A DNA stretch of 64,000 nt from positions 16,396,164 to 16,460,163 of the forward strand of contig JARWKL010000005.1 in assembly GCA_029961685.1 (NCBI GenBank), given 5' to 3'. Positions 51,721 through 62,671 of this stretch are shown here, in pieces. Source of the stretch: Aristolochia californica. Its lineage: Eukaryota; Streptophyta; Magnoliopsida; Piperales; Aristolochiaceae. The stretch's first letter is position 1. Every line of letters starts with the position of its first letter. A program made the position numbers and the translations under genes. The notes under the pieces are model-generated. The model was not told the origin of the DNA, did not search any database, and saw only the letters and a list, made by a program, of their open reading frames with translations.

Positions 51721-53725
51721 ATGAACAGAAAAGTTTTGTTATCCAATTTTGGGAAATTCCACTAGTTTAACCCTAATAGCTTGGCATTTTGCAAGAAAGA
51801 GATTTCATAAAAACGGATATGCATGTTTGAAACATGTTAAAGATGCAAATGAGCTATGGATGCAAAGCTTTTAAAGAGAATAACAAACGCTCTTTAAATT
51901 CTCAAGTGAACTTGCGGTGAGATATTTACCCGAGTCAAACATGCTATTATTTTGTAGATTTGCAAAAAGCTGACATAATTAATCATATATGATTGTAACG
52001 TCATTTATCATGCCTAACGGGCTATATTTTTCTATGAAATGACTTATAGATTGCAATTCAACACTCAGTTAAAAATCCTCCGCAACCCTTTTTTCCCGAC
52101 TATTGCAAAACCTGAGATATAAAAACGAAAAGGTGCTTACAATCCCTAAAAATTACAGACACTCTTTGGAATTATCTCTCTCTACATAAGTGCATTGTGC
52201 ATTTCCGTTTTAGATGTACACATTTTTCTTAAATCAAAACTTCGAGTTTTTTGCTCTCCCTTCATCCCGTAAACTAAAAAGGCAAATAGATCACAGCAAA
52301 ATGAAAATTACATAGTAGATGTACGGAAAAAGTTTAAAACAATAAAAAAATTAAATGAAGAAAATTTATTCACACACCACAATTGAACACAAAAGTTTTG
52401 TTATCCAAGTTTGGGAAATTCCACTAGTCCAAAACTAATATCTTGGAATTTTACATGAAGGAGATTTTTTCTACACATGATTTAAAAATGGATATGCATG
52501 CCAGAAACATGTTAATGATTCAAATGACCTATGGATCAAAAGCTTTTAAAGAGAATAACAAACGCTCAATAAATTCTCAAGTGAACGTGCGGTGGGATAT
52601 TTGCCCGAGTCAAACAAGCCATTATTTTGCCCATATTCAAAAAGTTGACCTAACAATTATAGATGATTATAAAGTGATTTGTCATGTGTAACGGGCTATA
52701 TTTTTGTACGAAATGACATATGGATTTGAAGTCCTCAGTTAAAAATCGCCCGCCTCCCCCATTTCCAGACGATTGCAAAACGTTAGATATAAAAACGAAA
52801 GAGTGCATACGATCCCTAAAACATATAGACACTCTTTGGAAATATCTCTCTCTACATTTGTGCATTGTGCATTTGCATTTTAGATGTACACTTTTTTCAT
52901 AGATCAGAACTTTGAGTTTTCGCTCCTCCTTCATCCCGTAAACAAAAAAGACAAAAAAGATCACAACAAAATAAAAATTTTATAGTTGATGTGTGGAAAA
53001 TATTTAAAATAATAACTAATGTAAATAAAAAATATCTATTCACACACCACAAATGAACACAAAAGTTTTGTTATCCAAGTTTGGGAAATTCCATTAGTCG
53101 AACCCTATTAAGCTTGGAATTTTATATGAAGGAGATTTTTTCTACGCATGTTTTAAAAATGGATATGCATGCTTGAAACATGTTAAAGATTCAAATGACC
53201 TATGGATCCAAAGCTTTTAAAGAGAATAACAAACGCTCTTTAAATTCTCAAGTGAACGTGCGGTGGGATATTTACCCGAGTCTAACAAGTCATTATTTTG
53301 CCCATTTTCAAAAATTTGATCTAACAATCATAGATGATTGTAAAGTGATTTATGATGCGTAACGGGCTATATTTTTGTATGAAATGACTTATGGATTGCA
53401 ATTCAACAGTCAGTTAAAAATCCACCCCACCAATTTTTCCCGACCATTGCAAAACCTGAGATATAAAAACTAGAAAGAGCTTACAATCCCTAAAAATTAC
53501 AAATACTCTTAGGAATTATCTCTCCCTACAATTGCGCATTGTGCTTTTCCATTTTAGATGTACACTTTTTTCTTAAATCAAAACTTTGACTTTTCTCTCT
53601 CCCTTCATCCCGAAAACAAACAAGGCAAAAATCTTACAACAAAATGAAAATTTTATAGTTGATGTATGGAAGAAATTTTAAAAAATAATAGATATAAATA
53701 AGGAAAATTTATTCACCCAACATTA
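51721..53725 (+). repeat. HOR unit A, B, C: second copy of the five-monomer duplication
   Basis: Monomers start at 51721 (A), 52383 (B) and 53053 (C). The A-to-A and B-to-B offsets from the first copy are both 3,358 bp and the C offset is 3,353 bp. The same private variants are present in each. Confidence 0.95.
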
Positions 53726-55747
53726 ATGAACACAAAAGTTTTGTTATCCAATTTTGGGAAATTCCACTAGTTTAACCTAATAGCTTGATAGTTTGCAAGA
53801 AAGAGATTTCGTCCACACATGTTTTAAAAATGGATATGCATGTTTGAAACATGTTAAAGATAAAAATGAGCTATGGATTCAAAGCTTTAAAAGAGAATAA
53901 CAAACGCTCATTAAATTCTCAAGTGAACTTGCGGTGTGATATTTACCCGAGTCAACATGCCATTATTTTGCCCATTTGCAAAAAGCTGACATAATTAATC
54001 ATAGATGATTGTAATGTGATTTATCTTGTGTAACGGGCTATATTTTTGTATGAAATGACTTATGGATTGCAATTCAACACTCAGTTAAAAATCCTCCGCA
54101 ACCCATTTTTCCCGACGATTGCAAAACCTGAAATATAAAAATGAAAAGGTGCTTACATTCCCTAAAAGTTACAGACACTTTTTGGAATTATCTCTCTCTA
54201 CATATGTGCATTGTGCATTTCCGTTTTAGATGTACACATTTTTCTTAAATCAAAACTTCGAGTTTTTCGCTCTCCCTTCATCCCGTAAAAAAAAAAAAGG
54301 CAAATCGATCACACCAAAATGAAAATTTCATAGTTGATGTACGGAAAAAGTTTAAAACAATAAAAAAACTAAATGAAGAAAATTTATTCACACACCACAA
54401 ATGAACACAAAAGTTTGATTTATCCAAGTTTGGGAAATTCCGTTAGTCCAAAACTAATATCTAGGAATTTTACATGAAGGAGATTTTTTCTACACATGTT
54501 TTGAAAATGGATATGCATGCCAGAAACATGTTAAAGATTCAAATGACCTATGGATCCAAAGCTATTAAAGAGAATAACAAACGCTCATTAAATTCTCAAG
54601 TGAACGTGCGGTGGGATATTTTCCCGAGTCAAACAAGCCATTATTTTGCCCATATTCAAAAAGTTGACCTAACTATCATAGATGATTGTAAAGTGATTTG
54701 TCATGCGTAATGGGCTATATATTTGTAAGAAATGACTTATGGATTTCAAGTCAACATTCAGTTAAAAATCGCCCGCCTCCCCCGTTACCCGACGATTGCA
54801 AAACCTTAGATATAAAAATGAAAGAGTGCATACGATCCCTAAAGCATACAGACACACTTTGGAAATATCTCTCTCTACATTTGTGCATTGTGCATTTCCA
54901 TTTTAGATGTACACTTTTTTCTTAAATCAGAACTTTGAGTTTTCGCTCCCCCTTCATCCCGTAAACAAAAAAGGCAAAAAAATCACAACAAAATAAAACT
55001 TTTATAGAGTATGTGTGGAAAATATTTAAAATAATAACTAATGTAAATAAAAAATATCTATTCACACACCACAAATGAACACAAAAGTTTTGTTATCCAA
55101 GTTTGGGAAATTCCATTAGTCCAACCCTATTAAGCTTGGAATTTTACATGAAGGAGATTTTTTCTACACATGTTTTAAAAATGGATATCCAGGCTTGAAA
55201 CAAGTTATGGATTCAAATGACCTATGGATCCAAAGCTTTTAAAGAGAATAATAAACGCTCATTAAATTCTCAAGTGAACGTGGGTGGGATATTTACCCGA
55301 GTCTAACAAGTCATTTTTTTGCCCATTTTCAAAAATTTGATCTAACAATCATAGATGATTGCAAATTGATTTATCATGTGTAACGGGCTATATTTTTGTA
55401 TGAAATGACTTATGGATTGCAATTCAACACTCAGTTAAAAATTGTCTGCCACCAATTTTTCCCGATGATTGCAAAACATGAGATATAAAAACTAAAAAGA
55501 GCTTACAATCCCTAAAAATTACAGACACACGTTGGAATTATCTCTCCCTACAATTGTGCATTGTGATTTTCCATTTTAGATGTACACTTTTTTCATAAAT
55601 CAAAACTTTGACTTTTCACTCTGCCTTCATCCCGAAAACAAACAAGGCAAAAAGCTTACAACAAAATGAAAATTTTATAGTTGATGTATGCAAAAAATTT
55701 AAAACAATAAAAAATATAAATAAAGAAAATTTATTCACCCAACACAA
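53726..55747 (+). repeat. HOR unit A, B, C
   Basis: Monomers start at 53726 (A, CATTAATGAACAC as at 50373), 54401 (B, intact counterpart of the chimera at 51047) and 55075 (C). Confidence 0.94.
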
Positions 55748-57751
55748 ATGAACACAAAAGTTTTGTCATCCAATTTTGGGAAATTCCACTAGTTTAACCC
55801 TAATAGCTTGGAATTTTGCAAGAAAGAGATTTCATCCACACATGTCTTAAAAATGGATATGCATGTTTGAAACATGTTAAAGATGCAAAGCTTTTAAAGA
55901 GAATAACAAACGCTCATTAAAGTCTCAAGTGAACTTGCGGTGGAATATTTACCCGAGTCAAACATGCCATTATTTTGCCCATTTGCAAAAAGCTGACATA
56001 ATTAATCATAGATGATTTTAATGTGATTTATAAGGCGTGAAGGGCTATATTTTTGTATGAAATAACTTATGGATTGCAATTCAACACTCAGTTAAAAATC
56101 CTCCGCAACCCATTTTTCCCGACGATTGCAAAACCTGAGATATAAAAACGAAAAGGTGCTTACAATCCCTAAAAATTATAGACACTCTTTGGAATTATCT
56201 CTCTCTACATATGTGTATTGTGCATTTCTGTTTTAGATGTACACATTTTTCTTAAATCAAAACTTTGAGTTTTTCGCTCTCCCTTCATCCCGTAAACAAA
56301 AAAGGCAAATAGATCACAGCAAAATGAAAATTTCGGAGTTGATGTACGGATAAATTTTGAAATAATAAAAAAAGTAAATGAAGAAAATTTATTAACACAC
56401 CACAAATGAACACAAAAGTTTTGTTATCCAAGTTTGGGAAATTCCACTAGTCCAAAACAATTATCTTGGAATTTTACATGAAGGAGATTTTTTCTACACA
56501 TGTTTTAATAATGGATATGCATGCCAGAAACATGTTAAAGATTCAAATGACCTATGGATCCAAAGCTTTTAAAGAGAATAACAAACGCTCGTTAAATTCT
56601 CTAGTGAACGTGCGGTGGGATATTTACCCGAGTCAAACAAGCCATTATTTTTCCCATATTGAAAAAGTTGAGCTAAAAATCATAGATGATTGTAAAGTGA
56701 TTTTTGTCATGCGTAATGGCTATATTTTTGTTAGAAATCACTTATTGATTTGAATACAACACTCAGTTAAAAATTGCCCGCCTCCCCCGTTTCCCGACGA
56801 TTGCAAAACCTTAAATATAAAAACGAAAGAGTGCATACGATCCCAACAACATGTAGACACTCTTTGGAAATATCTCTCTCTACATTTGTGCATTCTGCAT
56901 TTCCATTTTAGATGTACACTGTTTTCTTAAATCAGAACTTTGAGTTTTCGCTCCCCCTTCATCCCATAAACAAAAAAGGCAAAAAAGATCACAACAAAAT
57001 AAAAATTTTACAATTGATGTTAGGAAAATATTTAAAATAATTAGTGTAAATAAAAAATATCTATTCACACACCACAAATGAACACAAAAGTTTTGTTATC
57101 CAAGTTTGGGAAATTCCATTAGTCCAACCCTATTAAGCTTTGAATTTTACATGAAGGAGATTTTTTCTACACATGTTTTAAAAGTAGATATGCATGCTTG
57201 AAACATGTTAAAGATTCAAATGACCTATGGATCCAAAGATTTCAAAGAGAATAACAAACGCTCATTAAATTCTCAAGTGAACGTGCGGTGGGATATTTAC
57301 CCGAGTCTAACAAGTCATTATTTTGCCCATTTTCAAAAATTTGATCTAACAATCATAGATGATTGTTAAGTGATTTATCATGTGTAACGGGCTATATTTT
57401 TGTATGAAATGACTTATGGATTGCAATTCAACACTAAGTTAAAAATCCTCTGCCACCAATTTTTCCCCACGATTGCAAAATCTGAGATATAAAAACTAAA
57501 AACAACTTACAATTCCTAAAAGTTACAGACACTCTTTGGAATTATCTCTCCCTGCAATTGTGCATTGTGATTTTCCACTGTAGATGTACACTTTTTTCTT
57601 AAATCAAAACATTGACTTTTCGTTCTTCCTTCATCCTGAAAACAAACAAGGCAAAAAGCTTCCAACAAAATGAAAATTTTATAGTTGATGTATGGAAAAA
57701 ATTTAAAACAATAAAAAATATGAATAAAGAAAATTTATTCACCCAACACAA
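55748..57751 (+). repeat. HOR unit A (small deletion), B, C
   Basis: Monomers start at 55748 (A), 56406 (B) and 57078 (C). A lacks one copy of the direct repeat GATGCAAA and the bases between (AAAGATGCAAAGCTTTT at 55880-55896), about 19 bp. Confidence 0.94.
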
Positions 57752-59021
57752 ATGAACACAAAAGTTTTGTTATCCAATTTTGGGAAATTCCACTAGTTTA
57801 ACCCTAATAGCTTGGAATTTTGCAAGAAAGAGATTTCGTCCACACATGTTTTAAAAATGGATATGCATGTTTGAAACATGTTAAAGATGCAAATGAGCTA
57901 TGGATGGAAAGCTTTTAAAGAGAATAACAAACGCTCACTAAAATCTCAAGTGAACTTTGCGTGGGATATTTTACCCGAGTCAAAGATGCCATTATTTTTC
58001 CCATTTGCAAAAAGCTGACATAATTAATCATAGATGATTGTAATGTGATTTATCATGCGTAACGGGCTATATTTTTGTATGAAATGACTTGTGGATTGCA
58101 ATTCAACACTCAGTTAAAAATCCTCCGCAACCCATTTTTCCCGACGATTGCAAAACCTGAGATATAAAAACGAAAAGGTGCTTACAATCCCTAAAAATTA
58201 CAGACACTCTTTGGAATTATCTCTCTCTACATATGTGCATTGTGCATTTCCGTTTTAGATGTACACATTTTTCTTAAATCGAAACTTCGAGTTTTTCGCT
58301 CTCCCTTCATCCCGTGAACTTTTGATCACAGCAAAATGAAAATTTCATAGTTGATGTACGGAAAAAGTTTAAAAAAATAAAAAAATTAAATGAAGAAAAT
58401 TTATTCACACACCACAAATGAACACAAAAGTTGTGTTATCCAAGTTTGGGAAATTCCACTAGTCCAAAACTAATATCTTGGAATTTTACATGAAGGAGAT
58501 TTTTTCTACACATGTTTTAAAAATGGATATGCATGCCAGAAACATGTTAAAGATTCAAATGACCTATGGATCCAAAGCTTTTAAAGAGAATAACAAATGC
58601 TCATTAAATTCTCAAGTGAACGTGCGGTGGGATATTTGCCCGAGTCAAACAAGCCATTATTTTGCCCATATTCAAAAAGTTGAGCTAACAATCATAGATG
58701 ATTGTACAGTGATTTGTCATGCATAACGGGCTATATTTTTTTAAGAAATGACTTATGGATTTGAAGTCAACACTCAGTTAAAAATCGCCTGCCTCCCCCG
58801 TTTCCCGACGATTGCAAAACCTTAGATATAAAAACGAAAGAGTGCATACGATCCCTAAAACAACAGACACTCTTTGGAAATATCTCTTTCTACATTTGTG
58901 CATTGTGCATTTCCATTTTAGATGTACACTTTTTTCTTAAATCAGAAGTTTGAGTTTTCATTCCCCCTTCATCCCGTAAACAAAAAAAGGCAATAAAGAT
59001 CACAACAAAATAAAAATTTTA
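57752..59021 (+). repeat. Last forward monomers: A and 3'-truncated B
   Basis: A starts at 57752 and lacks the AAACAAAAAAGGCAAATAG stretch at about 58315-58323 (CCCGTGAACTTTTGATCACAGC). B starts at 58418 and matches the B consensus to 59021 (AAAATAAAAATTTTA). The next expected bases TAGTTGATG are replaced by GCCTTTTATC, the start of the inverted domain. Confidence 0.93.
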
Positions 59022-59060
59022 GCCTTTTATCATTTTTTTTTCTTACGAGACGAAGGGAAA
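58973..59060. other. Tail-to-tail orientation-switch junction
   Basis: On the left arm CCCTTCATCCCGTAAAC and AAAAAAAGGC end at 58991. On the right arm GCCTTTTATC begins at 59022 and continues to TTACGAGACGAAGGG. The arms are imperfect reverse complements flanking a 30-nt AT-rich spacer (58992-59021). The left arm is B, the right arm is D, so the arms are not a perfect recent fold-back copy. The junction could be a biological inversion breakpoint or an assembly join. Confidence 0.85.
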
Positions 59061-59596
59061 GTGAAAACAAAAGTTTTGATTTAAGAAAAAAGTATACATA
59101 AAAAATGGGAATGCACAATACACAAATGTAGAGAGATATAATTCCAAAAAGTGTCTATAATTTTTAGGGATTGTTAACTCTTTTTAGTTTTTATATATCA
59201 GGTTCTGTAATCGTCGGGAAAAGGGGGAGGCAGGGGATTTTTAACTAAGTGTTGAATCCCAATCGATAAGTCATTCCTTAAAAAAATATAGCCCGTTACG
59301 CATGATAAATCACTTTATATTCATCTATGATCATTAGGTCAGCTTTTTGTAAATGGGCAAAATAATGGCTTGTTTCACTCGAGTAAATATCCCACCGCAC
59401 GTTCACTTGGGAATTGAATGTTATTCTCTTTAAAAGGTTTGGATCTGTAGGTCATTTGCATCTTTAACATGTTTCAAGCATGCATATCCATCTGTTCAAA
59501 CATGTGTAGAAAAATCTCTTTCTTTTAAAATTCCGAGCTACAAGGGTTGGACTTGTGGAATTTCCAAAACTTGGATAACAAAACTTCTGTGTTCAT
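59022..59596 (-). repeat. Inverted D monomer 1 (3'-truncated at the junction)
   Basis: It reads on the minus strand from 59596 leftwards. It has the D tags (8-bp deletion at about 59410-59432, GGAATGAC) and stops at GCC on the junction, missing roughly the last 100 bp of the monomer. Confidence 0.9.
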
Positions 59597-60216
59597 TTGT
59601 GGTGTGTGAATAAATTTTGTTTACTTACATTTTTTATTGCTTTAAATTCTTTCCATGCTTACACTCTAAAATTTTCATTATGTTTGATCTATTTGCCTTT
59701 TTTCATTTTTTTTTTACGAGAAGAAGAGAAAGTGAAAACTCAAGTTCTGATTTAAGAAAAAAGTATACAAGTAAAATGGAAATACAAATTGCACAGAGAG
59801 GGATAATTCCAAAAAGGGTCCGTAATTTTTACGGATTGTAAACTCTTTTTAGTTTTTATATATCAGGGTCTGCAATCGTCTGGAAAGGGGGGAGGCGGTG
59901 GATTTTTAACTGAGTGTTGACTCCCAATCCATGTGTCATTCCTTCCAAAAATATAGCCTGTTATGCATGATAAATCACTTTACAATCATCTATAATTGTT
60001 AGGTCAGATTTTTCGAAATGGGAAAATAAAGGCATGTTTTACTCGAGTAAATATCCCACAGCAAGTTTACTTTGGAATTTTATGTTATTCTCTTGAAAAG
60101 GTTGATCCATTTTTTAAAACAAGTGTAGAAAAATCAATTTCTTATAAAATTCAAAGCTATAAGGGTTGAAGTAGGCAAATTTCCCAAACATGGATAACAA
60201 AAACTTTTGAGTTCAT
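59597..60216 (-). repeat. Inverted D monomer 2 with internal deletion
   Basis: 620 bp long. Near 60097-60115 the plus strand reads AAAAGGTTGATCCATTTTTT, lacking about 53 bp between two ATCCAT repeats. The lost segment includes the ACATGTTT/AAACATGT dyad. Confidence 0.9.
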
Positions 60217-62235
60217 TTGTGGTGTGTGAATAAATTTTCTTTACTTACATTTGTCATTACTTTAAATTCTTTCCATATAAACTCTAAAATTTTAATTTTT
60301 TTGTGATCTATTTGCCTTTATCACTTTTTCTGTTTACGAGATGAAAGGAAAGTGAAAACTCAAGTTTTGATTTAAGAAAAGAGTATACATCTAAAATTTA
60401 AATGCACAATGCACAAATGTAGATAGGGATAATTCCAAAAAAGGTCTGTAATTTTTAGGGATTGTAAACTCTTTTCAGTTTTTATATATCAGGTTCTGCA
60501 TTCTTCCCGAAAAGTGGGAGGCGAGGGATTTTTAACTTAGTGTTGACTCCAAATCCAAATGTCATTCCTTACAAAAATAGAGCCCGTTATGCATGATAAA
60601 TAACTTTAAAATCATCTATGATCGTTAGGTCAACTTTTTGTAAATGGGCAAAATAATGGCTTGTTTTACTCGGTTAAATATCCCACCGTACGTTCACTTG
60701 GGAATTTAATTTTATTCTCTTTAAAAGGTTTGAATCCATAGGTAATTTGAATCTTTAAAATGTGTCAATCATGCATATCCATTTTTTAAAACATGTGTAG
60801 AAAAATCTCTTTCTTATAAAATTCCAAGATATTAGAGTTGAACTAGTGGAATTTCCTAAAGTTGGATAACATAACTTTTGTGTTCATTTATGGTGTGTGA
60901 ATAAATTTTTTTTACCTACATTTTTTATTGCTTTAAATTCTTTGCATAAATACACTCTAAAATTTTCATTTTGTTGTGATCTATTTGCCTTTTTCTCTCT
61001 TTTTTTATTTACGAGATGAAGGCAAAGTTAAAAGTCAAGTTTTGATTTAAGAAAAAAGTAGAAATCTAAAATGAAAATGCACATTGCACAAATGCAGAGA
61101 GAGATAATTCCAAAAAGTGTCGGTAATTTTAAGGGATTGTAAACTCTTTTTAGTTTATATATATCTGGTTCTGTTATTGTCAAGAAAAGGGAGAGGCGGG
61201 AGATTTTTAACTATGTGTTGACTCCCAATCAATAAGTCATTCCTTACAAAAATATAGCCCGTCACACATGATTACTCACTTTACAATCAACTAGGATTGT
61301 TAGGCCAGCTTTTCGTAAATGGGCAAAGTAATGGCTTGTTTGATTCGGGTAAATATCCCACCACACGTTCGGTTGGGAATTTAATGTGATTCTTTTTAAA
61401 AGGATCGGATCCATAGGTCATTTTCATCTTTGACATATTTCAAGATTGCATATCCATTTTTTCAAACATGTGTAGAAAAATCTCTAGCTTATAAAATTCT
61501 GACCTATTTGGGTTGAACTAGTGAAATTTTCCAAACTTCGATAACCAAACTTTTGTGTTCATTTGTGGTGTCTGAATAAATTTTATTTTCTTACATTTTT
61601 TATCTTTTTAAATTCTTTCCATTGATCAAGTCTAAAATTTTCATTTTGTAGTGATCTATTTGTCTTTTATCTGTTTTTTTGTTTACGAGATGAAGGGAAA
61701 GTGAAAACTCAAGTTTTTATTTATGAAAAAAGTATACATCAAAAAGGAAAATGCACAATGCACAAATGTAGAGAGAGATAATTCCAAAAATGTCTGTAAT
61801 TTTTAGGGATTGTTAACTCTTTTTAGTTTCTATATATCAGGTTCTGTCATCGTTGGGAAAAAGGGGAGGCGGGGGATTTTTAACACAGTGTTGAATCCCA
61901 ATCCATAAGTCATTCCTTACAAAAATATAGCCCGTTACGTATGATAAAACACTTTACAATCATCTATGATCAATAGGTTAGCTTTTTTCAAATGGGCAAA
62001 ATAATTGCTTGTTTGACTCGGGTAAATATCCCACCGCACGTTCACTTGGGTATTTAATGTTATTATCTTTAACAGGTTTTAATCCATAGGTCATTTGCAT
62101 CTTTAAAATGTTTCAAGCATGCATATCTATTTTTTAAAACTTGTCTAGAAAAATCTCTTTCTGATAAAATTTTGAGATATTAAGGTTCAACTTGTGGAAT
62201 TTCCCAAACTTGGATAACAAAAATTTTGTGTACAT
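60217..62235 (-). repeat. Inverted D monomers 3, 4 and 5
   Basis: They span 60217-60887, 60888-61562 and 61563-62235 (671, 675 and 673 bp). All are D type. Differences between them are scattered substitutions, not a repeating A-B-C pattern. Confidence 0.9.
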
Positions 62236-62671
62236 TTGTGTTGTGTGAATAAATTTTCTTTAGTTACATTTCTTATTAATTTAAATTGTTTCCATACATA
62301 AAGTCTAAAATTTTCATTTTGTCGTGATCTATTTGTTTTTTATCTCCTTTTCATTTTTCGAGTGTTGACTCCCATTCCATAAGTCATTCCTTACAAAAAT
62401 ATTGCCCGTTAGACATGATAAATCAGTTTACAATCATCTATGATCATTAGGTTAACTTATTGTAAATTATCAAAAAATGGCTTGTTTGACTCAGGTTATT
62501 CTCTTTAAAAGGTTTGAATCCGTAGGCCATTTGCATCTTTAACATGTTTCAAGCATGCATATCTATTTTTTAAAACACGTGTAGAAAAATCACTTTCTTA
62601 TAAAAGTGTGAGATATTAGGGTTGAACTAGTGGAATTTCCCAAACTTGGATAACAAAACTTTTGTGTTCAT
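62236..62671 (-). repeat. Inverted D monomer 6, doubly deleted (436 bp)
   Basis: One deletion of about 200 bp joins TTTTCGAG to TGTTGACTCCC at 62359-62363, sharing GAG with both sides. A second of about 35 bp removes the segment between GACTCGGG and GTTATTCTC at about 62489-62496. Confidence 0.9.

Larger units (their letters stand above)
1..59021 (+). repeat. Forward satellite array, ~675-bp monomers organised as an A-B-C higher-order repeat
   Basis: The landmark ATGAACACAAAAG recurs about every 660-677 bp, for example at 1982, 2657, 3333, 4006, 4681 and 5357, always on the plus strand. Three subtypes alternate. A carries GTTTAACCCTAATAGC, GAACTTGCGG and AAAGCTGACATAATTAATC. B carries GTCCAAAACTAATATC, CATGCCAGAAAC and CGCCCGCCTCCCCCG. 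C carries GTCCAACCCTATTAAGC, GTCTAACAAGTC, CCCGAAAACAAACAAGGC and TTCACCCAAC. A-to-A distances cluster near 2,007-2,029 bp (1982, 4006, 6031; 11806, 13831, 15851, 17858). There is no interspersed unique DNA and no recognisable transposon insertion in 59 kb. This is seen directly. That it is heterochromatic satellite is inferred from size and homogeneity. The family and host are not recognised, and both array ends lie outside the window or at the inversion. Confidence 0.97.

Noticed and set aside
1..59021. CENP-B-box-like match at TACCCGAGTCAAACAAG in each monomer
   Set aside because: Against the core pattern CCCG-2-T-4-CGAA it matches seven of nine defined positions (CAAG instead of CGAA), and subtypes A and C differ further. 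It is too weak to claim a binding site.
58992..59021. A transposon end or integration site at the orientation switch
   Set aside because: No terminal inverted repeat of a mobile element, no target-site duplication and no foreign sequence is seen. Both sides are satellite directly up to the joint.
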